Source of the DNA: JALYSX01 sp036510515
GTDB lineage: Bacteria; Vulcanimicrobiota; Vulcanimicrobiia; Vulcanimicrobiales; Vulcanimicrobiaceae
Assembly (NCBI GenBank): GCA_036510515.1
Contig: DATCDS010000035.1
Location: 1 to 36,548 of the forward strand
Direction of reading: 5' to 3'
DNA length: 36,548 nt
The number at the start of each line of letters is the position of its first letter. The first letter of the stretch is position 1. Below the pieces are notes generated by a model. The model had not been told where the DNA came from. It searched no databases and saw nothing but the letters and a program-made list of their open reading frames with translations. Of this stretch, positions 8,225-15,881 are shown one piece after another. The position numbers and the translations under genes were made by a program.

Positions 8225-9463
8225 CTAAGGAGAATTCCTCTTGCGGAGTCGGACGAGGCCGAGCTTGGCCGCTGCCTCCGGGATGTCGATACTCTTTCTA
8301 ACGCCTAGTCGGAGGCGAATCCGATTGAGGTGCGTCTGAAGTCTGCTCCGGGAAAAGCCAAGGTACTGCGCAATTTCTGTCAGCGTCGCCTCACGCCGGC
8401 TCGACAGTGTTTGGATAACTTCAATTTGCCGCGGCGTCAACCCGGCCACAGCGTGCGACGGCGGAAGCCGCTTCGCCATGGTGTCGCGCGCTACTAGCCG
8501 TTTGCGCGGCTGGCAAGGCGTATAAAGACGAAGGCGCTCGACCTCGTCGAGGAGTTCGTCTCGCGTTAGTACGCGCAGTTTGGATTTTAGCAGCGCAAAG
8601 TGGCTATAAAAGTTGCCACGATTTAGGCCCAACTCCTTGGCAATTTTGCGTTGCGATAGTCCGGCAAAGAGCCCTTCCAAAACATCGCACTCGCGCTGCG
8701 TCAGCGGTTGGGGCACCTCCTTCTGCTTTGGCACGCGTGTCAATCCGAGGTCCACCGCGCGGTCCAACGCCTCCATCGCCGAATCGCTTTGCAGCCTCTT
8801 TTCAACCATCCTGAGGCTGCGCGAAACCGAACCCACGCTGCGTCCGAGACGGTGGGCGATCCGTGTAACCGGCACGTGCGCTGCCGCCGTCTCGAGTAGG
8901 CGTCGATGAGATTTCGTTAGCGCGATCTCTTGTATCCCTCCGTCCGCCGGCTCCTGGATGAGCTGCAACTGACGAGCTCGCTGAACGACTTCGTATCTCG
9001 TCCTACCGCCGATCGTCGAGCCGACAGTGGAGACGCACTCGTATACCACTCTTATGGAAACGCGCAAGCGTGCCGCAATCTGCGGGGTGGTCAGCCCACG
9101 ATTCATAAGTTCGAGGACTTGCTGGGCGCGCGGAAGGAGTCGTGGCCGTAGCGGCCCAGCCTTGGCGAGCCGCCGGGCAGAGGGCCGCGGCATGCCCTTG
9201 GGCGTTGGGACCAGTCCCAACGCGCGAGCGTGCTCCAAGACCTCGTCTCGCAATCCGCCACCGAGCTTATAGCGCACGCGCGTGATGGCCAATGAGGCGC
9301 CCCCATAGGGCACGCCAAGCCGCGCAGCGATCTCGGCTATCTCGAGCCCGCGATTGAGGAGCTTCAAAATCTTGAGATCGCGCGGAGTAAGATGAGGGAT
9401 GTAGGCGGGGACAGCCCCGAGACGATCCAACCGCGACATATACGTCGAATTGTTTCGCGTCAC
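8225..9463 (-). CDS. Protein of five tandem LuxR/GerE-type helix-turn-helix units
   Basis: A 412-residue protein that consists almost only of five degenerate copies of a LuxR C-terminal-like DNA-binding unit, at about residues 24-86, 108-170, 181-243, 253-315 and 341-405. Each copy has the pattern LT-x-R-x-x-x-L near its start, an I/IA-x-x-LG turn, a recognition helix and a closing helix ending in LGL or similar. No receiver, PAS, ATPase or ligand-binding domain is visible. Linkers are basic. It is probably a transcription or chromosome-structuring factor contacting several half-sites (inference). GTG 9463 is the first in-frame start; ATG 9439 is an alternative, and neither has a good ribosome site. 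It sits upstream of the primase-helicase on the same strand. Confidence 0.85.
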   Translation of the reverse strand: MTRNNSTYMSRLDRLGAVPAYIPHLTPRDLKILKLLNRGLEIAEIAARLGVPYGGASLAITRVRYKLGGGLRDEVLEHARALGLVPTPKGMPRPSARRLAKAGPLRPRLLPRAQQVLELMNRGLTTPQIAARLRVSIRVVYECVSTVGSTIGGRTRYEVVQRARQLQLIQEPADGGIQEIALTKSHRRLLETAAAHVPVTRIAHRLGRSVGSVSRSLRMVEKRLQSDSAMEALDRAVDLGLTRVPKQKEVPQPLTQRECDVLEGLFAGLSQRKIAKELGLNRGNFYSHFALLKSKLRVLTRDELLDEVERLRLYTPCQPRKRLVARDTMAKRLPPSHAVAGLTPRQIEVIQTLSSRREATLTEIAQYLGFSRSRLQTHLNRIRLRLGVRKSIDIPEAAAKLGLVRLRKRNSP

Positions 9464-9514
9464 TGCAGGGCAACCCCGCCACGCAAAGGGCTTGTCCCCC
9501 TGCTCCTTGTCCGA

Positions 9515-9787
9515 CTACAGGCCCAGAGTGCTTCTTAGCTCGCAGTTGATTCGATCGATGTCATCAGGATGCGTGAAGCGATGGAGTACGCGCTGTCCAA
9601 TGTGTCGCTTTAGCAACTAAATTTCGTCTCGCTCCAGCAGCGCGTACGACGAATCTAAATGCTCGCGCAGGTCGGCGACGATCGCTGACGAGACTTCGAT
9701 GATGCTGACATTCTGCGTCTGCGGGTTCACGGGCGAGCTAGCGCAGAACAAGGGCGCAATGGCCCGCGGAAGATCCGGTCGAGACAT
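9515..9787 (-). pseudogene. Small ORF interrupted by an in-frame amber codon
   Basis: From ATG 9787 the frame runs 56 codons to TAG at 9617-9619. It then continues in the same frame for 33 more codons (KRHIGQRVLHRF, HPDDIDRINCEL) to TAG at 9515-9517. Both halves look like ordinary soluble protein sequence, so this may be a roughly 90-residue gene with a nonsense mutation, or two short ORFs with a TTG restart right after the stop. I do not recognise the family. It lies 51 bases upstream of the five-HTH gene in the same direction. The rest of 9464-9894 shows nothing further that I can support. Confidence 0.35.
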
Positions 9788-9894
9788 ATGCCGATTCTAC
9801 CATTTCCTCCGGTGCTTTACCTCTGTTGCCAATCCCTCCGGCAAGGAGGTATCCCACCAACCGGTAGTCACGGCAACCTGACGGGGTTCTTTCT

Positions 9895-11076
9895 TTACGC
9901 CGGGTCGAGCACGCCCGGGTCCGCGACGAAGCGTTCGTTCCAGCGGATGCGGCCGGTGACTTGCATGACGACGAACAGGGTGATGATCACGCCGATGGTG
10001 ATGGCTAGGCCGCTCCAGCCTTCGTTGAACAGCGCGTACGAGAAGAGAATCAAGTACACGAGTTGGGCCAGCGCGCTCTCGACGGCGGCAAACCGTAAGC
10101 CAACGACCAGGCGCAGGTACGAAATCGTCAGGAACATCGAGACCAGCGAGCAGATCACAAACGCGATCCACAAATCGACGCGATCGACCAGGTACCCAAA
10201 GAGCAGGTGGAACGCGAAGAACGCCGCCGCCAGGAAGAAGTAGTTCACCGGATGCAGATCGATCTTGCGCAGCGTGGTGATCACCAGCATGACGAAGAAA
10301 TAGAACAGCAGCGCGACCGGCGCCCAGAACGTGATGCGTTGCGCCAGCGGGCCGGGTTGCATCGGGGACGGCATCGCCATGCCGATCCCATCCGCGGTGA
10401 CCAGCGTCCCGTAGTTCCAGCGAAGGGTCCACGCGTTTCCAACGCGCCGTTCGCTCACGGGCAGCAACGTTTGCGGCGGGAAGTCGATGGCGCTGAAGTT
10501 GGTCGTCATCGTTAAGTCAAAATTATTCACCGGTTGCACGCCGTTGCCGAAGGAGTACACCCACGCGTCCATGCCCCGCGATAGGTAGCTGATGTCGATC
10601 GTGGTTTCTTGACCGGGCGCTAACGTGAACTTCAACTTGCCTTGACTCAAGGCCGTCGCGTTAGGGATTGGGTGCCCGCCGATCGCAACCGCGAAATCCG
10701 TATACGTTCCGTCATCCGACGGGAACGGGAAATGCACGGCGAGTTCGCTGCTGTCCGTCGTGTTGCGAACGCGATAGTGCGAAGCGAATCGCACGTTGTA
10801 GAGGTTATACCAGAGCAGCCCTTTGCGACGCTGTTGAAGATCGAGGTTCACCGCGATCCGACTGCCCACCAGCGGCACGACGACGTCGTGCTTTGCAATC
10901 CGGGCGGTGATCTGCGGCGGCGACTGCGTCTGCGCCGAGCCCCATTGCGCGGTCAATTTCGTGGTTTGGCTCGCATTGGAATCGTCGGTGCGCGAGAGCA
11001 GCGTGCCGCCCAAGATCATCCAGGCCAGGCTCGCCCCGCAAAAGATCACGACGATGGCGCTAAGACGTGGGAGCAT
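9895..11076 (-). CDS. CreD-like inner-membrane protein
   Basis: A 393-residue membrane protein. One N-terminal span (about 5-27) is followed by a roughly 230-residue beta-rich extracytoplasmic region, then five predicted spans from residue 258 on. The sequence DLHPVNYFFLAAAFFAFHLL and the last span pair resemble the C-terminal membrane half of CreD, an inner-membrane protein of the CreBC regulon linked to envelope stress and beta-lactam response. The biochemical activity of CreD is unknown. ATG 11076 has GGAGG eight bases upstream. The promoter region carries two palindromes 22 bp apart, so repression by a dimeric regulator is likely; no creB or creC gene is in the window. Confidence 0.72.
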   Translation of the reverse strand: MLPRLSAIVVIFCGASLAWMILGGTLLSRTDDSNASQTTKLTAQWGSAQTQSPPQITARIAKHDVVVPLVGSRIAVNLDLQQRRKGLLWYNLYNVRFASHYRVRNTTDSSELAVHFPFPSDDGTYTDFAVAIGGHPIPNATALSQGKLKFTLAPGQETTIDISYLSRGMDAWVYSFGNGVQPVNNFDLTMTTNFSAIDFPPQTLLPVSERRVGNAWTLRWNYGTLVTADGIGMAMPSPMQPGPLAQRITFWAPVALLFYFFVMLVITTLRKIDLHPVNYFFLAAAFFAFHLLFGYLVDRVDLWIAFVICSLVSMFLTISYLRLVVGLRFAAVESALAQLVYLILFSYALFNEGWSGLAITIGVIITLFVVMQVTGRIRWNERFVADPGVLDPA

Positions 11077-11100
11077 GAGACGAACCTCCGAGTGACGGTT

Positions 11101-11139
11101 ACTTTGTTATGCAAAGTTATTAACTTTGTACCACAAAGC
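11101..11139. promoter_or_regulatory. Two tandem palindromic operators upstream of the CreD-like gene
   Basis: Two copies of ACTTTG-N5-CAAAG(T/C) lie at 11101-11117 and 11123-11139, with a start-to-start distance of 22 bp, about two helical turns. Between their inner arms is a further perfect inverted repeat, AAAGTTA-T-TAACTTT. They end 24 bp upstream of the CreD-like start and 73 bp upstream of the glutathione peroxidase start, so either divergent gene could be controlled. The cognate regulator is not identified. Confidence 0.6.
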
Positions 11140-11212
11140 CAACGGGCGCGCAAGCGGGCGCCCGAGGTGCCCCGCACAGGTGCCGCGCGGATGCGCCCCA
11201 AAGCGGCCTGGC

Positions 11213-11692
11213 ATGGCACACCTCACACCGCAAACAGCCGAGATTCCCCTTCGCCGGATCGATGGAACCGAGACCACCGTTGGCGCCTTCGGCGGCAAGA
11301 CCGCCCTGGTCGTCAACGTCGCGTCGGAGTGCGGGCTCACCCCGCAATACGCCGGCTTGCAGACGCTCTACGACGAGTTCAAAGACCGCGGGCTGGTCGT
11401 GCTGGGATTCCCCAGCAATCAATTCGGCGCGCAAGAACCCGGCACCAATGCGCAGGTCGCGACGTTTTGCGAGACCCGTTTCGGCGTCACGTTCCCGATG
11501 TTCGAAAAGATCGACGTCAACGGACCGCAGCGTCACCCGCTCTACACGGCGTTGATCGGCGATGGCGGCGACATTACCTGGAACTTCGAGAAATTTCTCG
11601 TCTCTCCCGACGGCACCGTGCAGCGTTTCGGCCCCAAGGTCACACCCGAAGATCCGCAACTCCGCAGCGCCGTCGAAAGCGCTCTGGCCTAG
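11213..11692 (+). CDS. Glutathione peroxidase-family thiol peroxidase
   Basis: A 159-residue thioredoxin-fold peroxidase that reduces hydroperoxides. The catalytic triad is C40 (VASECGLTPQY), Q74 (NQFGAQEPG) and W123 (WNFEKF). C86 in the FCETRFGVTFP block is at the usual position of the resolving cysteine of thioredoxin-dependent members, so reduction by thioredoxin rather than glutathione is likely (family knowledge). There is no signal peptide, so it is cytosolic. The frame is open from 11126, but ATG 11213 fits the family length. Its stop overlaps the stop of the convergent zinc-ribbon-like gene by four bases. Confidence 0.92.
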   Translation: MAHLTPQTAEIPLRRIDGTETTVGAFGGKTALVVNVASECGLTPQYAGLQTLYDEFKDRGLVVLGFPSNQFGAQEPGTNAQVATFCETRFGVTFPMFEKIDVNGPQRHPLYTALIGDGGDITWNFEKFLVSPDGTVQRFGPKVTPEDPQLRSAVESALA

Positions 11693-11859
11693 AGACTCTT
11701 TACGTCGTCGGCGACGTAGAGCGTCCACGGCTTCTCGGGATGATGGTCGGGCGGGAAGGTCTCGCCCGCCTTAAAGTGCCGACGAACGCCGCACTCCGAA
11801 CATTCGTATTCCCCCGCGACTTGGACGGGATCGCCCGCGCTCCCAAAGACTTCTGCCAT
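11689..11859 (-). CDS. Small zinc-ribbon-like protein
   Basis: A 56-residue protein with one CSEC pair (YECSECGVRR), a GETFPP segment and HH downstream, ending in an acidic tail. It resembles the first half of FmdB-like or YjdM-like zinc ribbons, but the second CxxC is replaced by histidines, so metal binding may use Cys2His2 or be absent. The start ATG 11859 is supported by GGAGGT six bases upstream. It is convergent with and overlaps the peroxidase gene by four bases. The function is unknown. Confidence 0.65.
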   Translation of the reverse strand: MAEVFGSAGDPVQVAGEYECSECGVRRHFKAGETFPPDHHPEKPWTLYVADDVKSL

Positions 11860-11916
11860 GTCGTTACCTCCGGGCGCCCTATTCCCACCGAGATTCATCG
11901 CGACACGCCCGTTGGG

Positions 11917-12375
11917 TCATTTCTTGCGAGGAACGCCGCCGCCGTATGCGATCGTGGCCGTAACGTTCACGGAGCGGCGACCCCCGATCGTAAACGAGAC
12001 CAAGGACGTGGCCGCGTGCCGCCGGACGCTGGGCCCGATCGTCCGCACGATCTCGCGTTGGCCTGGGATCTCGATTCGCACCGTCGCCGTGCGCCCGAGC
12101 GGCGCGATTGCAAGTCGATAGCGCCCGGGTTTTACGTTGCGGAACGCGACGCCGCCCACGTAGTTCGACTTCGCGATGGCCAAGATGAAGCCGCCAGGGT
12201 CGCGCTCGAGTCTAACATCGAGGTTAAAATAGGGTCCTACCACGATGTAATCCGGATTGGGGCCCCCGAAGATGACTTGCGGCGTGGGCGGGGGCGACGG
12301 CGGCTGACCGGCCATCGCGGGCGAAAACAAGAACGAGGCGGCGACGAGTATGCTAACACCAAGAGTCATTTTCAC
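11917..12375 (-). CDS. Secreted small beta-rich protein of unknown function
   Basis: A 152-residue protein with a clear signal peptide (MKMTLGVSILVAASFLFSPA, cleavage near AMA-G), then a proline-rich linker (PPSPPPTPQ) and a beta-strand-rich body. The stretch GGVAFRNVKPGRYRLAIA resembles carboxypeptidase-regulatory-like or PEGA-type beta-sandwich repeats, but this is weak. The C-terminus is basic. It lies between the zinc-ribbon-like gene and the S41 protease on the same strand; the gap to the protease stop is 15 bases, so they may be cotranscribed. Confidence 0.6.
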   Translation of the reverse strand: MKMTLGVSILVAASFLFSPAMAGQPPSPPPTPQVIFGGPNPDYIVVGPYFNLDVRLERDPGGFILAIAKSNYVGGVAFRNVKPGRYRLAIAPLGRTATVRIEIPGQREIVRTIGPSVRRHAATSLVSFTIGGRRSVNVTATIAYGGGVPRKK

Positions 12376-12390
12376 GAAAAGAACCTCAGA

Positions 12391-13917
12391 CTAGAGCAGC
12401 TTGGCGAGCGCGATTAACGAAGCGCGGGTTTGGGATTGCGCGGTGGAGAGCAGGACGTCGACATTGATGCCGTAGCCGTCGACGCTGCGACCGTCGCCGT
12501 AGGCGTCGGTACGGCTCAGGGCGAGGCGAAACGGAACGCGCGAATGCGGCAGCACGAAGTAGCCGGGCTGCGAGAAGCCCATCACGCCGTAGGTGCTGCT
12601 GCCCACGATCACGGTGCCGGGTAATCCGGCGATCACGTCGACCATGTACTCGCAATCGCTGCCGCAGCCGCTGTCGACGATCGCGACCAACCGCGGCTGG
12701 CCGCCGTCGCCACCGCCCACGGCGAAGTGATGATCGCGCAGATCCGTGTCGCTCTGCTTGTCGTCGGGCTGCACGCTGCAATCCGACGGCGCCGCAAGCG
12801 CGTCGACGATCTGCTGCAAGAACGTCGTGACCTGCGGCGCTGCGGGCGGCTTGAGACCCGCAGCAAGCTGCTGCTGCAAACCGAACGAGAGCGCGGTGCG
12901 AAAGCACGACTGCGTCGAGTACTGCGTCACGTTGCCGGCGATTTCGATCTGGCTTTGCGCGACCCAATCCGACAACACGTCGGTGGGCGCGTTGCCGCCT
13001 TGATTCCCGCGCAGGTCGAGCAGCACGACGCGCTCGCTGCCCAGGCCTTGCGCTTTGGAAAGCGCGGTGTACAGCGCGGCATTGTTGGCATCGCTAAACG
13101 TCGGCATCCGCACGTAGGCGATCCGATCGCCCACCGATTCGTACGACGGCGTTTGCGGCAACGCTGGCGTCGCGTGCACCACATGCACGGCGATCGCGCG
13201 GCCGCCGCACCGAATCGCGGTCGCCGTGCCGTCGCGCTGCGGATACGCGACGTACCATGCCGGCGCGAGCGCCGAACCGTTCCACGCGCGCGTCGCGTGC
13301 GGCTGTTGACCAGCGTCGTGCGCCGCTAGCGCGAACGCTCGCCCGTTCGACGCACGCAACGACGTACAAGCTCCTTTGGGTCGCGACGCCAACGTCGCGC
13401 TGGCGGATCCGCTGGTAAAGGCCGTAAATCCCGGGACGCCCGAGTGATTATCGAGCTGGAATGCTTCGAGGTTGCCCCACGGCGCAAATGCTTGCGCGAG
13501 CGTCAGCGTCGCGCTGCCGCGCGCGGCCAGCGATGCGTCCCAGCGCGCGAACCACGCGTTCCAATTCCATCCTCGCGCGGCGGCGGTCCCGTACCCCGCA
13601 TACGTCTTCTGCATAAGCAGGCGAAGGGTCGGCAGGTCGGCGCGCAGCGCGGCCGCGTCGACCGGATCGTTGTGGCGCGCGCGCAGAACCTTGGAAAAGC
13701 GATCGTACCAGGCGTACGGCACGACGAACGAACGATTCGAATAAGGCGACGCGTAGGGATGGGCGAGCACGATTCCGCCGGACGGCAGCTTCACGCCCTC
13801 GGAGGTCCAGCGAAGATTTTCGGCTTGGATCTCCGCCGGTGAGACCGTCGGCGGGGCGGCGGCGCCGGCGAGGCCGGCAAACGCGAGCAAGAAGGCGAGG
13901 CAGCCGGCGATTTTCAT
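12391..13917 (-). CDS. S41-family (tail-specific protease-like) exported peptidase
   Basis: A 508-residue protein with a signal peptide (residues 1-20, ending in GLAGAAA). The C-terminal half has the peptidase S41 core: YVRMPTFSD, VVLLDLRGNQGG, then VIVDSGCGSDCEYMVDVI, where the serine in DSGCGSDCE is the position expected for the nucleophile, followed by GTVIVGSSTYGVMGF. No clear PDZ domain is seen; the N-terminal ~250 residues are unassigned. Four cysteines in the catalytic region may form disulfides in the periplasm. ATG 13917 starts the signal peptide; the frame opens further upstream but would overlap the divergent gene. Confidence 0.78.
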   Translation of the reverse strand: MKIAGCLAFLLAFAGLAGAAAPPTVSPAEIQAENLRWTSEGVKLPSGGIVLAHPYASPYSNRSFVVPYAWYDRFSKVLRARHNDPVDAAALRADLPTLRLLMQKTYAGYGTAAARGWNWNAWFARWDASLAARGSATLTLAQAFAPWGNLEAFQLDNHSGVPGFTAFTSGSASATLASRPKGACTSLRASNGRAFALAAHDAGQQPHATRAWNGSALAPAWYVAYPQRDGTATAIRCGGRAIAVHVVHATPALPQTPSYESVGDRIAYVRMPTFSDANNAALYTALSKAQGLGSERVVLLDLRGNQGGNAPTDVLSDWVAQSQIEIAGNVTQYSTQSCFRTALSFGLQQQLAAGLKPPAAPQVTTFLQQIVDALAAPSDCSVQPDDKQSDTDLRDHHFAVGGGDGGQPRLVAIVDSGCGSDCEYMVDVIAGLPGTVIVGSSTYGVMGFSQPGYFVLPHSRVPFRLALSRTDAYGDGRSVDGYGINVDVLLSTAQSQTRASLIALAKLL

Positions 13918-13980
13918 ATGGTCGCTCGCGTTCAACAGTCGCCGGGGGAACTCTTGGCCGGCGCGAATCATACTACATAT

Positions 13981-15489
13981 ATGAGAATGCGCTGTGTCGC
14001 ACTCGCGCTCGCTTTATCGCTGGGTGCGGTTGCCTGTTCCCCGGTCGAAGTCTCGACGCCGCCGACGCATACCGGCGGTCTTGGAGGCGGTGCGCCCGCG
14101 GCCACGCAGAGCGCGGCCTACGTCGATGCGTTTGCGACCGGCGCGCTGAGTCACATCACGTCCTCGGGTTGGGCAACGCCCACGATCGTGCTAATCGGCT
14201 TCGCCGATCCCACGACGTCGGCGACCAGCACCACGGTCGCCGGCGCGTTAAGCATCGCGTCGGGCTTTCGATCGTCGGGCAAAGCCGGCAACCTGACGTT
14301 CTTGAGCATCGGCGGCGCCGATGTGGTTCCGGCATCGTGGCCCCAGCCCGCCGCGACGCTGGCGGCCAACCTCGTCGCGCAGATCAACACGTACAACATC
14401 TCGCTGACGGGCAATAACCAAGTTGCCGGCATCGATCTCGATCTCGAGAACGGCTTCTCGGCCGCAACGATCGCCGCGCTGGCCCAAGCGCTTCACGGCC
14501 AGACGCTCGCCAACGGCAAGGCGCTGCTCGTATCGAGCGCGCCGCAAGTGGTCGGCGTCAACGGCGTCAACGTCGACGCGACCAACGCGACCAATTTGGG
14601 ATTCAGCCCGGGCGGCCTCAACGACAACTACGGTCAGGCGCTGGCCAACAACGACATCGACTACGCCCTCGCGCAGAGCTATAATACCGGCCCGACCGGA
14701 ATCGTGCTCAACAACGTCGCCACCGCCAACGGCACGATCGTGCAAGGCGTCGATGAAGCCAATCCCGTCTTCTTCATGGGCATCGCTCAAGCGATGAACT
14801 CCGTCGTGCGCGCCAGCTGCTCGCTGTCCGCCGCGCTCTGCATCCCGTCGAGCACCAAAATCTTCGTCGGCGAACCCGCCAACCAAGGTTCGGGCGGAAC
14901 GTATACGGTCTTCAATCCCAGCGCGCCGCAGACGCCGCCGATTCCGTACAATCAGGCGAGCATTCTCGCAACGCTCGCTGCCGAACTCACCTACATGCGC
15001 TCGAGCAATCCGACGCCGTATGCCAACGTCACCGGCGTCTCCATGTGGGCGTTAGGCAACGATTACGCGCCCAATCTCTACAACGATACGTACGCGGCGC
15101 CGGGCGCGTTTAGCACCGCCATGTTCGGCGCCAGCCCGGCGCCGGCCGGCCCCAGCATCTTGCTCCAGCTCACCAACAACGGCTCGTCGGGTTCGATCAC
15201 CACGCTGATTACCAACGGCAACTACTATCCGTTCCCCGCCGTCGCAGCGGGTGGAAACGCAACGTGGTGCACGCAAGCCGCCACCGGTACCTACGGCTGC
15301 ACCGACAGTTCCATCCTCGACACGTTGGGCGCCGGAACGTTCACCGTCCAAGTGACCACCGGCGGTACCGCCTGGCTCTGCCCCGCGGGCAACGGCCTGG
15401 GCACCGGCGGATCGGTCACGCTCACCGGCGGACGCTACAATCTCCAAGTCAACGGCGACTTCGACTCCTGCGCGTTCGGTTCGTTCTAG
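13981..15489 (+). CDS. GH18/chitinase-like lipoprotein
   Basis: A 502-residue exported protein with an N-terminal signal ending in LGAVAC, so probably a lipoprotein. The body has the features of a glycoside hydrolase 18-like barrel: FLSIGG near residue 100, and GIDLDLEN with D152, D154 and catalytic-position E156. The first Asp of the usual DxxDxDxE is Ala here (VAGIDLDLE), which may lower activity but keeps the acid. YALAQSYN and VTGVSMWALGND fit the later substrate-binding strands. The last ~100 residues form a separate domain with four cysteines, perhaps carbohydrate-binding. ATG 13981 starts the signal sequence. It is divergent from the S41 protease, with 63 bp shared. Confidence 0.72.
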   Translation: MRMRCVALALALSLGAVACSPVEVSTPPTHTGGLGGGAPAATQSAAYVDAFATGALSHITSSGWATPTIVLIGFADPTTSATSTTVAGALSIASGFRSSGKAGNLTFLSIGGADVVPASWPQPAATLAANLVAQINTYNISLTGNNQVAGIDLDLENGFSAATIAALAQALHGQTLANGKALLVSSAPQVVGVNGVNVDATNATNLGFSPGGLNDNYGQALANNDIDYALAQSYNTGPTGIVLNNVATANGTIVQGVDEANPVFFMGIAQAMNSVVRASCSLSAALCIPSSTKIFVGEPANQGSGGTYTVFNPSAPQTPPIPYNQASILATLAAELTYMRSSNPTPYANVTGVSMWALGNDYAPNLYNDTYAAPGAFSTAMFGASPAPAGPSILLQLTNNGSSGSITTLITNGNYYPFPAVAAGGNATWCTQAATGTYGCTDSSILDTLGAGTFTVQVTTGGTAWLCPAGNGLGTGGSVTLTGGRYNLQVNGDFDSCAFGSF

Positions 15490-15494
15490 GTTCC

Positions 15495-15875
15495 CTAGCC
15501 GTCGATCTGTTCGATCTTTTCGATCGTGAGTTGCGCGTTGCCGACGGGGCGTTCCCAGACGGCGTTGCCGCCGACGCGTTTGCCGAGCAGCGCCTGGGCT
15601 AACGGCGACGTCATGCCGATGCGCGCGCGAAGCGGGTCGGCATCTTCGTCGTTGACCAAGACGTACGCATTGGAGGCGCCGCCCTCGTCGCGCACGGTCA
15701 CCCGCGCGCCGAAGCCAACGACGCCAGCTTTAACCGTAACGACGCTCGCGCGCTGTGCGAACTCCGCATCGAGTCCGAGAACGTCGGCGGCAAAGACGTA
15801 GTACGGGCCGCGCTCGGGAGCCGGTAACGGCTCTTCGGGACGGTCGTCGTCGTCTTTGACGAACGCGCGACTCAC
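15495..15875 (-). CDS. GreA/GreB-family C-terminal domain protein without coiled coil
   Basis: A 126-residue protein matching only the FKBP-like C-terminal domain of GreA/GreB transcript-cleavage factors: VVGFGARVTV, then YVLVNDEDADP, SPLAQALLGKRVGG and a closing VGNAQLTIEKIE. The N-terminal coiled coil that inserts into the RNA polymerase secondary channel is missing and replaced by an acidic, proline-rich start. It could bind RNA polymerase without cleavage activity, as Rnk does (family knowledge, weakly applied). The start is GTG 15875, six bases after the OB-like gene, so the two probably form an operon. Its stop lies five bases from that of the convergent GH18-like gene. Confidence 0.72.
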   Translation of the reverse strand: MSRAFVKDDDDRPEEPLPAPERGPYYVFAADVLGLDAEFAQRASVVTVKAGVVGFGARVTVRDEGGASNAYVLVNDEDADPLRARIGMTSPLAQALLGKRVGGNAVWERPVGNAQLTIEKIEQIDG

Positions 15876-15881
15876 ACGTGC

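Noticed and set aside
9842..9855. AAGGAGGTATCCC, like the complement of the 16S rRNA 3' end
   Set aside because: No other rRNA sequence surrounds it; it is a chance anti-Shine-Dalgarno-like word.
10642..12417. A 591-codon plus-strand frame
   Set aside because: It crosses the CreD-like, peroxidase and zinc-ribbon genes in wrong frames and has an arginine-rich, domainless translation typical of GC-rich shadows.
13918..13980. Longer starts for the S41 and GH18-like genes through the shared divergent region
   Set aside because: Both extensions would overlap each other and put non-hydrophobic residues before clear signal peptides.
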